A stretch of DNA of 64,000 nucleotides from Irpex lacteus (taxonomy: Eukaryota > Basidiomycota > Agaricomycetes > Polyporales > Irpicaceae). Positions 11,701 to 21,526 of this stretch are shown here, piece after piece (the stretch's first letter is position 1; the number at the start of each line of letters is the position of its first letter). Below the pieces are notes generated by a model. That model was not told where the DNA came from, searched no databases, and was given only the letters and a program-made list of their open reading frames with translations. The stretch lies in the NCBI GenBank assembly GCA_001986395.2, contig MQVO02000003.1, positions 744,001 through 808,000 of the forward strand, written 5' to 3'. A program made the position numbers and the translations under genes.

Positions 11701-14057
11701 CAGATCATAGATCCCAACGCTTCGACCGCGCCATTGTACATGATCATACTTCTAATCGCCTCGGGTACAGACGCGCTCAGACCATGAGGGATACCCTCCA
11801 TGTCCGCATCGCTGTCCTCTTCTTCTCCCTTGGGGTACAGCACCTTCAGCTCCTTGATCGTATCCTCGAACGAAAAGCCTTCGCTCTCGCGCAAGCTCGT
11901 CCAGATGCAGTTCCCAGGTAGGACTGCCTTCAGAAGGCGAGTCGTCGGGACAGACAGATTGCCCTGCACATACAATTAACGATGAGCGAGTCAGTGATAT
12001 TGATATTTGCGCGAGGGAGTAGGAGCACGTTACCTTGGTGAATATAATCTCCTTCGGCCTCAACTGCCTCAACATAGTCTCCAACCTAGTCCTACAAACA
12101 TCATCCTCAAACGCACTAAGGTTAAACTCGCTCGTCGAGCTATCAAGCACACACAGCCCAAACTTCTGCGTCCCCAACTTCGGATCTTCCTCCCCCTCTT
12201 CACGAATGCTGACGCAATGCCCAGCTTGCTCGTCCGTGAGGAGCGCCTCGTCGACGAGCGTGCCGTTCGTGTACACTTTGTTTAGGGCCCGGCGGACGAT
12301 CTTGTCTTTGCCTTTGTCCTCTGCTGTGCCACCTTTTTTCTTGCCTTTGTCGGCGGCGACGCGCATCTCTGCGCCCAGGGCTGTCTCAGCTTGCTCTACA
12401 CGTCCTACTTTGTAGCCTGAGCCCTCATTAGCTGGGATCGTCGCTTGGTAGATGTTTGTAAGCACGCACCTTTTGCTAGGAACTTTGCGGCCCACTGATT
12501 GAAGCTTTGTTCGGGAACACCAACCTAAGGCGAGTGAATAACCGAAGCCTACGAGCAAGACGTCAATAAAAGGTTAGCTTACCATACTCATCTTCACCCG
12601 TTGTGTCAGCTTGAGGTCGAACTCTTGGTGGCCAATTCGAGCATCTTCCTCATACAGCTCAAGGAACTTGCCTTTCTGGAAGAAAAGAACGGTGTCGTAA
12701 TGGTTCTGCTTGATTTCCCAGAACTTCCCATCGAGTTAATAAACCAACCCAAGTCACTACGTAGTCGAAAAATGATGTCGCACCTGTTTCTCAAACGGCG
12801 TGAACGTCAGCCAGGCCTTCTTTGGGATATACAACGTCCTCGGGTCATACCCCGGCTGACCAGGACGCACACCGTCCTTGTCCCTTGGGTCCAACAAAAA
12901 CTCGAACGGGTCCTCCGCGCTCTTCTTGTTCTCCTTCTGCTGCATCATCCGACGTTCTGCAGCCGTCAAGAACATGTCGCTGCTGCCAGCTTTCGAGGAC
13001 CCGGCAGTCTGCAAGGTCGGTCGCTCCGCCTTTGGCTTCTTCTTCCCTGGTTTGGGCTTGGATACCACGAGGTCGTCGTCTTCGCCTTCCGAGGAGGCGG
13101 ATGTATGCGCGTAGTTGGAGAGGCGAGATGATGCGCGGGAGGAAGAGGGCGGTAGTTCGTCGTCGTCTTCGTCGATATCATCAGGAACGATGAAGTCGTC
13201 GTCGTCATCTGCATTGGACTTTCGACCTGATTTGTAGATTACCTGTGAGTCTCACCATAGCACTGGCTTGTATGGTCAACACTTACGCTTCGGCTTGGGC
13301 GCTGTAGTAGGCCTAAACTTCGTGAGACGTTTGCTCAAAGATGTCAACGCTTCATCTTCCTCGCTGTCGTCATCATCAGAGACAAGTGCGGATGTGCGAG
13401 CCTTCTTGCTGCGTGCTGCTGTGCATTAGCTCTCACCCGCATATATGGCGTTGAGAACGTACCTGGTTGGCGCTTCGGCGCTGGGGAGGGCTGGTACGCA
13501 GACAGACCTTTTTGATACGCTGCGGCATCAACATCTGCAGTTTCTTCGTCAGTGTCGTCGAGCACAATCTTGCGCTTCTTGGCTTTCCCAGTCTGATTCA
13601 TATGAATTGTTAGCAGCCATACAGTATCTTCTCCATGGCACAAACAGCCTGTAAGCAGACTTACCGACTTCGAAGCATCTATGGGCTCGCTTTGTGTGAC
13701 ATCCTCGTCAACAAGCATGTCCACATCAATAGGATCACTTGTAGGGGGAGTCTCCATGGGACTGCTCGGCACAACCGAGCTACGTGGGCTATCGTGTGCT
13801 GCAGACCGCTGAGAGCTGCTCTTGAGAGGTGTTGACTGGATGTCTGGTACATCGGAAGAAGGCGCGTCATTCACGCGACTGTCGTTGGTGCTCTTCGTCG
13901 TCGACGCCGTCGTCTTCTTCTGTGTAGCATTCTCTTTTGGCTTTGTGCTTGAGCTGGCCGACGCTGCTCCTGGCTTGCTGAAGAACGCCATCAAGCTTTT
14001 CTGCTTCATTTTCTCATTAGCCGGGGCCTTGCCAGATTTTGAGCTTCCAGGCGCCAT
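8746..14057 (-). CDS. MSH6: DNA mismatch-repair protein MSH6
   Basis: Minus-strand gene with many short introns, ATG at 14057 and stop at 8746. The N-terminus holds a PCNA-binding PIP box, QKSLMAFF, followed by a long Ser/Lys-rich linker. Then come [20 protein letters not shown] and [10 protein letters not shown] (the mismatch-binding region start), [16 protein letters not shown] (connector), and lever/clamp exons around 11000-11900. The ATPase exons read LLTG-PNMG-GKST (Walker A), RLGA-type [16 protein letters not shown] (signature), and [14 protein letters not shown] (Walker B). The C-terminal exon covers [11 protein letters not shown] and a helical tail. With MSH2 it forms MutS-alpha, which recognises base mismatches and small loops in the nucleus. 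The Walker A region is split over unusually small exons (9859-10082). The upstream region has MCB-like boxes. Identity is secure; most internal exon borders I did not fix to the base. Confidence 0.95.
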
Positions 14058-14071
14058 GGTGAGTGTCCTGG

Positions 14072-14077
14072 ACGCGT
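14072..14077. promoter_or_regulatory. MCB-like ACGCGT box near MSH6 start
   Basis: A perfect palindromic ACGCGT lies 15 bp upstream of the MSH6 ATG. In yeasts this MluI cell-cycle box binds MBF and drives late-G1 expression of replication and repair genes. Function here is inferred. Confidence 0.4.
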
Positions 14078-14162
14078 AAAGTCGGTGGTAGGTTGTATGC
14101 GTGGTCCACGGTGGTGGTAAGAAGAGAGCTCGTTAAGCGGTCACGCCGACTGTGACAAGGTG

Positions 14163-14178
14163 ACGCGACGCGACGCGT
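14163..14178. promoter_or_regulatory. Overlapping triple MCB-like cluster upstream of MSH6
   Basis: ACGCGA (14163-14168), ACGCGA (14168-14173) and ACGCGT (14173-14178) overlap by one base each. The cluster is 106-121 bp upstream of the MSH6 start. This is a dense match to the MBF core ACGCGN. Confidence 0.5.
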
Positions 14179-14389
14179 AGCGCGTATACGTAAATGTCAG
14201 TTTAAGCGCTCATTCTCTCGGCCTATCAGAGTGCGGCCAGGCTCGTCGAGACGTTGTGCCCTTGAAGACCTTGTGACTAAATATGTGAATATACTGATGT
14301 TTTGAATTACTATAATGTTTGCTAGATCTCTACATATTATAAAAGTACGTCCGTGGGTATCATAAGGAATAAGTAAAACTCGAGATAGT

Positions 14390-16470
14390 CTATGCGGAAG
14401 TAGCACGTTTTGATTTTGAACGGATGACCTTTCCGTATCTGTAGAACAAGAAAGGTATCGGGATCTGCAGGGCAAGTCATTAATCAGTGTCTGATATTCA
14501 CAAAAGCCCAACGGCAGACTTACCATAGCTAGAGAGATGAAAGCCCAAACACTAGCTGCCCAGCCATTACCAAGATTGTGATACATGGCAGTGATAAACA
14601 ACGGCATGGCAGCACCCGATCCGGAACGAACGACCGTTTTCGCGGCCAGGGCAGACGCCACGTAGCCGGGGAAGGCGTCTATAATGTAGGCGTTGGCGGA
14701 GAAGTAGATGACGACCATGCCGAAACCGAAGGGAATGCCGGAGCTGACGGGGCCGACCCAGTTGCCTCCTCCAGGCATGACAGCCGGCGGTGCGGTCCAA
14801 CCGAAGATGAACATAGCTAGCGATCCCGTATATCAGCAACCAAGAATATGACTGCGGATGAAAGATAATCTTACATATTGGCACCCAAATTGAACCGACC
14901 ATCATCCCCAACAAACGATCTTCAGGCTCAGCCTTCCCACCCCTAGCAGCAGCTCGTCGCATATAATCCCTCTGCAGCCAGGGCATCACCGCAAGAGCCA
15001 TACCGAGACCAATCCACACGGATATAAACGTGAGGCCCACAAGGCCATCGTTCCAGTGATAATCGTCGCCGAAGACTACGGGGAAGCTGAAGAAGAAGGC
15101 GTATAGCAGGCCGTAGATGAGGGCGATGTACATTGAGAGCAGTAGCAGGATAGGCTCGGTGACGAGCATCTCTAGAGGGTTGTTAGTGTCTGCCGATTAT
15201 GCGTGCGTGGAACTGATAAGTACTTACCAAAGGGACGGATGAGGGTGTCCTGCATCATCTGTGAGAACGGCACTTTGAAAAGCTCCTGTTCGGTACAGAT
15301 GTTCTTGTCTCCAGTCTCCTTCCTCAACGCAACCGCTCGTCTCTTCAAGATGATCGGTGCGTATGTCTCCGGCATCGTGCACTTGAGCAGGAACATGACA
15401 CCAGCAAAGATCATGCTAACCTGGTGTAGGGCGTTGCGTGTCAGCCGCATGTAATAATCGATGACTGTATATATACTACTCACCCAAAATATCCATCGCC
15501 AACCGACTGTCTCACCGACGAATCCACCAACGATAGGACCAAGGACGGGTCCACCGTACGGAGCCGCGGCGAATAGCGCGATAGCGAACCCACGCTCTTC
15601 GTTATCCCAGATATCAGAGATCGTACCACCAGCAAGTGTTAATGGCGAAGACGCAAATATACCGCAAAAGAATCGGCAGATGAGGAGAGTCTGGATGTTC
15701 TTCGCGACGGCGCAGGGGATGATGAAGATGACGTATATGATGCCTGGTATTATCCAGATAACCCGACGTCCGACGATCTCGCTCTATAGACATTTATAAG
15801 TAAGTGTACGATGCGATGAAAGGTGATGTGGAGACTTACGAGAGGAGACCATAGGAGGGGCCCGAGACCGAAGCCTACTACCATGAGCGAAACGCTTAGG
15901 GCAGTTACGACGTTGCCGACGTGGAACTCATGTTCGATGTCTCTGAAGTCACCAGTCACGACGGCAGATGCGAAAGCGACTTCGACAACAGAGAAGGCGC
16001 AAACGAAGGTTATCCCTAGAAGAAAAGTAACGGTGAATACTGATGTCTATTCGTGAAGACTATCGGTACTTACACCACTTATACCACTTCGGATGATTTC
16101 GAGGATCCTGGGGATCATCCGGCACGAACGTAACAAGCTTAACATTCTTCAGCTCCCTAGCCTTCTCAGGATCCGTCACAGCAGGCGGAAACTGCAACGG
16201 CAAATGCGAGGGTATAGGCCTAAGAGCCTGCTGCGCCGAGACAAAACCAGTCCTCGACACAACACGATACTCCTCCGTAAACCCACCCTGGTCGATATTC
16301 GTACTCTGGAACGGGAAACTCAGATCGGGGGCGTTGGGGTCGTGCATAGGGGGTGTCATGGGCTCGGCGGCTTCGCCGCCATCGTCGAATGTTCGTTCTG
16401 AATGCGCACGGTGCTTCTTCTCGCCCTCGTTCTCAGCGATCGTTGATGTGGTGCTTGAAGCTACGTCCAT
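14390..16470 (-). CDS. MFS transporter, DHA1 polyamine/drug-resistance type
   Basis: ATG at 16470, stop at 14390-14392, about ten exons. The hydrophilic N-terminus of about 130 residues ends in FVPDDPQDPRNHPKWYKW, the typical lead-in of fungal DHA1 (Tpo1/Flr1-like) carriers. Membrane segments follow in order. One reads VVTALSVSLMVVGFGLGPLL with motif GPLLWSPL. The central loop CTMPETYAPIILKRRAVALR is characteristic of this family. Later segments include LLLLSMYIALIYGLLYAFFF, SVWIGLGMALAVMPWL and YFSANAYIIDAFPGYVASA. The end is basic (RYGKVIRSKSKRATSA). Twelve segments are expected; I located about ten. Such proton antiporters export drugs, polyamines or toxic metabolites across the plasma membrane. 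The substrate cannot be read from sequence. It lies head-to-tail upstream of MSH6 with a 332-bp gap. Confidence 0.9.
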
Positions 16471-17099
16471 AATTGATTAGTGGCGGGAGACGAGAAACAG
16501 AGGAGGAGGGGAGGAGGGGCGGAAACCAAAACGGGAAAAGGGAGAAGGGAAAGTGCAGAAAAATAGGAGAACCAGCTCTTTATTTAAAGGACTGAGAGGC
16601 GGGGCCACGCGGGATGTATGCAGCGCCATAGTATGGAGGCTTCGATGGACGAGCGGCCGCCCACGACGATCATTGTGTGTGGCTCCGACGACTGAGCGCT
16701 TCCGAACGCAAGTGACGAAAAGAGCGATTGGTACCGAGGCGATCGAGATCGGGCACCTACAGATCTCGGGTAGGGTCGGAAATCTGGCTCGGGTGAGGTC
16801 GAGGAAGTCGAGGACGCACATCGTAGTGTATTTTTGGAGCACTGTGTATCAACTCATCGCGGAGGTAGAGTAAGCCATAGATTAGATGTATGTAGATGTA
16901 TGTAGTAGAATGTAAAGGTAGCATTACAAAGCCTTGAAGTGGCCGCGTGCGTGAGATATACGGCGAAGGGCGGGTACACGACGGTTGTTGCTCTGTAAGG
17001 AAGATGTCACCAGTTGTATTCGTCGCAGATGCATGGAGATAACAAACGACTTACATCCTATCCAGCACGCCAAATTACACCCACGAATCCAGAATCCGC
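16471..17099. other. Intergenic: promoter of the MFS gene and 3' flank of FMT gene
   Basis: About 630 bp without a supported gene. It carries a GGAGGAGGGG-type purine run just before the MFS ATG and a short AT-rich TTTATTTAAA about 110 bp upstream. Nothing else is recognised. Confidence 0.5.
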
Positions 17100-18618
17100 T
17101 CACACAAACACGATAGGACCGTCATTGGTCGACGGCTCATACCGCATCTCAGGCATCACGCCGTTCCACCACGACTTCGCGTCCAACGCATTCTTATCCT
17201 GCGACTGGAGCTTCCGAACAGCGACCACGCTGCCAAGTGCACAGCGTATGTGCACTGATTTGCTGCGCGGCTCGTAGATCGCCAACCCCGATTCGGGGAT
17301 AAGTGACACCAAGGAGTCCGTCGGGTTTTCGACCACAACAGGGTCATGGAGTTGCACGGTTTTACCGGTCTTGAGTCTCGCATATACGGCTTTCTGGATT
17401 CGGACATGTAGTTTTGAGCGCCTGTTTACGATACCCAAACTCTGATTGGCCACTCAGATAGATGTTACATACCTGATGAGAAATGCCTTTGAAGCGTTGC
17501 ACGACAGCCTGTGCTGTCATGCTTCGGAAATCTAGCAGACCGTCTTGGCCTGTGATGAGTGGCACACGTCGAGCACCCTCGACGACTTCTTGTGGGGTAG
17601 CGACAGCCTATGAAAAGCGATCAGTAGGGAGAGGGCGATACATAGCCTAGTGATATTCGAACGTACGGTACCTGCCATCATCTGGCGAAGAACATCTACC
17701 AACGTTTTACCCCCTTCTCGCGCGAGCGTATCTCGCAGTGTTGCAAACGTAACATCCTCTGGAACAGACTACGCAGGGTTAATGGACCTTCCATTAGGTA
17801 AATTTAAATGGCTTACAAGCTTTCGTTGCCCCCAGATATCTCCAGAGTCAATGCCCTTTTTATACTCTGTCATCTCTATCACACAAACCCCCGTCTCCTT
17901 CAGCCCATCTATCAACGTGTATTGAAGCGGCGAGGGACCACGATAGACAGGTAACAAGGAAGGGTGCACGTTCAGTCGTCTCCCTGGTCGGAACCGTTGT
18001 ATGAGCGAATTGGAGAGAATACGCCCGAAAGAGGCGGTGACTAGAAGGCGAGAAGGGAGCAGTGGCGACTGGTCAAAGGGAGGCGGAGGCTATGGTCGAC
18101 GCGATGTTAGCGCAAGCGAGAAAGGTAGCTGTGGACGGATGGGACCTGCCAGTGTCTGAATTCACGTCTCTCTTTGGGTATAGTATGAACAGGCAGTTGT
18201 AGACGTTCGCCTAGTGTTTTCAGTGGCGCTGTAAATAATGGAATGAGCGAGAAAACTAGGTACCAAAGGAGGGCACGCACATATGGACAGCTGAGAGCCC
18301 CGCCTTCCCACTTTGACATCCGGCTGCGTGACAATGGATATGTCTTTCCAAACATCTTGGGTCAGAAGTATGTGTCATTATGGCGAAAAGGTAGGAAAGA
18401 ACTGGGGGAGACATACCTTTTGCAGCATGCAGCTCCTCTAAGACGGCACACGAGAATTCGTCTCTACCGAAGTAAAGAATCTCGAATGGAGGACCATTTT
18501 TACTTTTGGCGTTCTCCGTAGACTGTTGGGTGTAATTGCGAAATGACCTGAGACGAGCAGTTGGCCTTGGAAGTAGCACTGGACGAAGTTGGACTGGTTT
18601 GAAGAGGAAGCCCAGCAT
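17100..18618 (-). CDS. FMT1: Methionyl-tRNA formyltransferase, mitochondrial
   Basis: I place the start at 18618, giving MLGFLFKPVQLRPVLLPRPT, a basic amphipathic leader fitting mitochondrial import. An in-frame ATG 27 bp further out is possible. The first exon continues with PPFEILYFGRDEFSCAVLEE, the Rossmann-type N-terminal formyltransferase fold. The exon at about 17769-17969 carries MHPSLLPVYRGPSPLQ and GDIWGQ, matching the family motif HPSLLPxxRGxSP. Its substrate is 10-formyl-tetrahydrofolate. The C-terminal exon has the anticodon-domain-like stretch LKTGKTVQLHDPVVV and ends at a TGA at 17100-17102. The enzyme formylates initiator Met-tRNA in mitochondria. The gene lies tail-to-head between the MFS gene and the nitronate monooxygenase, all on the minus strand. 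Confidence 0.85.
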
Positions 18619-18974
18619 GAGATGACCAAGCCTTACAGTGTGCAAAGTGTCCTATGACACGTTGCCCTGATGTCGAACTCGAGATGCTTCTTGTATTCAC
18701 AAGGGAAGTTGGTCGTGGTCACCAGGATAGACTTGTTAGAGACGTAAGATCACCGTCCAATAGTACTTAGCGTTTAGTGTAAGCTTGCGGGTTCGTCAAG
18801 TAATGAGTTCGAGGTTAAGTACATGACGCGAACAGGCGCCCGTTGGCCACTACAACGTCTTAGACCGACGAAGTCACTGACTTGGGAAAGCCCTATGATT
18901 GGATTACGCGTACTAAAACCCGTCGATATGTTCCAAAAGTGCTACAAATATAAGTACTACATCCTTCCCATCTC
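18619..18974. other. Intergenic, FMT promoter and nitronate monooxygenase 3' flank
   Basis: About 355 bp with no supported gene. I see no clear TATA box or repeat. Confidence 0.4.
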
Positions 18975-20451
18975 TTACAGCTTCGACTCCGGTGCTCTCT
19001 TCAACTTCGCGAGATTGTCAATAATATCTTCAGCGTCCTTCTCAATCCGACTAACAAGCTCCTCGCAAGTGGGGATATCCTTGATCAGTCCCATACTGAC
19101 ACCCGCTGTCCAGATGCCGTAGTCGGGGTCTCCTGCATCATATACGACTTTCCCTCGGGCGCCGGCAACGAGATGGCGGACATCCTCGAATTTGGCACCG
19201 CCGGGGCGCCGTTCGAGGGCGACCACTTCCTGAGATACAGCGTTCTTGAACACTCGGGCTGTATTGTGCAGCGTTCGGAAGATGTGGACGGTATCTTGCT
19301 CGGTGGAGGCTACAATCTTCTCCTTGATCTTCTGGTGTATGGGACTAGGAAGACGTCAGCGAATAAGCCAGCCCAATGGATTGCTTCTCACCTTTCAACC
19401 GTGCACATAAAGCGTGTCCCCATGTTTGCGCCCTGATGCGCCCGTAGTCAGCATTGCAAACATAAGACGCCATCGAAGATGCACTCACACATGCCCCCAG
19501 CGCAAGAACCGCCGCCAGACCTTGACCGTTTGCCACACCGCCAGAGGCGATGTAAGGGATACTCAGCTCCTGGGCTGCCCTGGCCAACTAAGACGATAGG
19601 TAGGTTTTGTTTCTGTTATATCAGCGATACAGCGACTCACCAATACAAGGCCTCCAATATCTTCCTCGCCGGGATGACCAGCACCTAGAGAGTATGGCTT
19701 TAGACCAGTGTGGCACAACAACGGAAGGTTACATACACTCAAAACCGTCAATGCTTAAACAGTCCACACCGAGGCGAGCAGCAGACTGATGTTCTTCATT
19801 CAGCCAATCGCAGATATCAGTAGTTATCGACAACGACTGACCTTTGCATGTCTGATGGTTGTGCATTTGTGGATGACGATGCAGTCCTTAGACTTGAAGA
19901 ATTTGATCAGCGGTCCGGCTAGTAGAAGAACTCAATGAGCTCGGTGACTTCAGTATAGAAACGACATGGACACACGGTTGTTCCCGGCCGTCTCAAAGAT
20001 CTTGACTCCTTCCTCCACAGCCACTCTTGCGTAGCCCTCGTAATCGGGAGGGTTGATGCTAGGTAGGAGGGTGATGTTCACGCCAAAAGGCTTGGAGGTG
20101 AGCTTGCGAGTCTCCCGAATAGCTTCGCGCAACGCCTCGGGATTCGGCTGAGTGAGAGCAGTGAGGATACCTGTCACCAAAGCAATGAGCGCAATGAAAC
20201 ACTTCATGAATGGGTTGGGTAACGTACCGAGGCCCCCTGCATTGGATACCGCAGCAGCAAGCACAGGTAGTCCGACCCTGTGAGTGAACCGCTTAGCACT
20301 GTTCCACATTGCCTGAGATCCAGTGTACCCTCACCATTGCATGCCACCTTGGACGACAGGTCTGTACTCTCGTCAGCCTTTGGACCATATGCATACGTGA
20401 ATTCACATACACTCTGATATTCAGGAGTTTAGTGAGAGTCGTTACCAGCAT
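18975..20451 (-). CDS. Nitronate monooxygenase (2-nitropropane dioxygenase family)
   Basis: Start at 20451 with MLVTTLTKLLNI, an intron, then the family entry motif PVVQGGMQW split by a second intron. Next are VLAAAVSNAGGLGTL, LTSKPFGVNITLLPSINPP and VKIFETAGNN. Then comes the FMN-phosphate region GAGHPGEEDIGGLVL and YIASGGVANGQGLAAVLALGA. The final exon runs from FKNAVSQEVVALERRPGG to the stop at 18975. This is a TIM-barrel flavoenzyme that oxidises alkyl nitronates, such as propionate 3-nitronate, to carbonyl compounds and nitrite using O2. It is cytosolic or peroxisomal; no signal is visible. At least six exons are needed. The motif order and length of about 350 residues are normal. Confidence 0.9.
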
Positions 20452-21025
20452 CTTGGAGAGTTTTTGGGGAAGGTTACGACGGGAGGCTTCGGATTATATG
20501 GCAGAGTGAGAGTTGGTGTATACGGCAGTTGGCCGTTCTACCGTTTTCACAAGTCATGGCCACCTCTGACAGCGCTGCCAGATGTGCTGGTCGCCTTGAG
20601 AGAGCGGTATTCGAGTAACATGTGAAATCCTCCCCACGTGCAATGAAGACTTCTACGTTAGCGCTGGACCACTTTCTGACCTCACCGTTGTTATTAGCGG
20701 CCTGATTCAATTTGAAAGGTTGAACGACCACACAAAAATTTAAACGAAATGCGATATGTTGCAGCCATCATGCATTCTGTGTCGCGAAGTCTTTGGGTAT
20801 GTTTCCTTCTAACTTAATATAAAATCACCTTGCTAATTTGTCGACCAGTGCGCCAGTGGCTGTGAATATTCGAAGACATGTTTCTTGAGGTCTCAAACGT
20901 TTGCCCGCATAATATTCAGTACTTTTCGCACTTGACTCTACACACGTAGAAGTAACCTGCTCAGTTGCTGCTGACTTTGCTATCGTGTGGTACAGACGTA
21001 TTGTGCGACTTGTGAGTCGTTTGCG
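20452..21025. other. Intergenic with a weak minus-strand open frame
   Basis: A frame at 20474-20731 (minus, 85 codons, GTG-opened) includes NGEVRKWSSANVEVFIARGE but has no ATG or recognised domain. It abuts the nitronate monooxygenase start, so it may only be leader sequence. Confidence 0.25.
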
Positions 21026-21405
21026 TTATATCGCAGTCTTGGACGTCCGAGTCCTTTGATCAATATCCTGTCCCTGAATAAATTGATGCCGTTTCAGGGT
21101 CTCGTTGCTGAGTCCAACATAGCCTCGGCACCCCAGACGGAAATATCCACGTAACTCAGCTATGTTTCTTTGGCTGAGTGCCGCTAACCGGCATAAGATT
21201 CTTTCCAGCTCAGTATTCGCGGCGAGTTGAAAGCGGTCTAGCCTTTTGTACGCTAGTAGTACGTATATTATTCCGCGCACTGCCCACATCAGGCTCGTGC
21301 CGTCCTCGCGATTGTTGACGTTAACCTCCTGGTGAGCAAATTGATGTATGCTGTGGTCTTTGTATCCGACGTACTCATACTTCTGTGCTGCAGGCTTGAG
21401 GTCTT
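21026..21405 (-). CDS. Hypothetical protein, terminal exon(s)
   Basis: One minus-strand frame stays open from an in-frame TAA near 21408 down to the stop at 21026. It gives about 125 codons of protein-like sequence, including KYEYVGYKDHSIHQFAHQEV, VNNREDGTSLMWAVRG, LAANTELERILCRLAALSQR and ELRGYFRLGCRGYVGL. A plausible acceptor (AAGCCTGCAG) precedes KYEYV. An internal ATG at 21289 could also start a shorter product of 87 residues. I recognise no family. Its 5' part would lie in the 120 bp left before the divergent gene at 21527, so it is either a very short gene or a truncated remnant. Confidence 0.4.
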
Positions 21406-21526
21406 AACGGACAACCTACAACAAGTGCACTCTTTCACAGAGCCTAACCCGTGGTATGTTCCAACAGGGACTTGACCACCGTGTATACACTAATACATCA
21501 TTGACACTCTACTACCTATAGCTTCA

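Noticed and set aside
14390..20451. Possible biosynthetic cluster (MFS transporter, formyltransferase, nitronate monooxygenase in a row)
   Set aside because: The formyltransferase is the mitochondrial housekeeping enzyme. No synthase, P450 or cluster regulator is present, so co-location is probably incidental.
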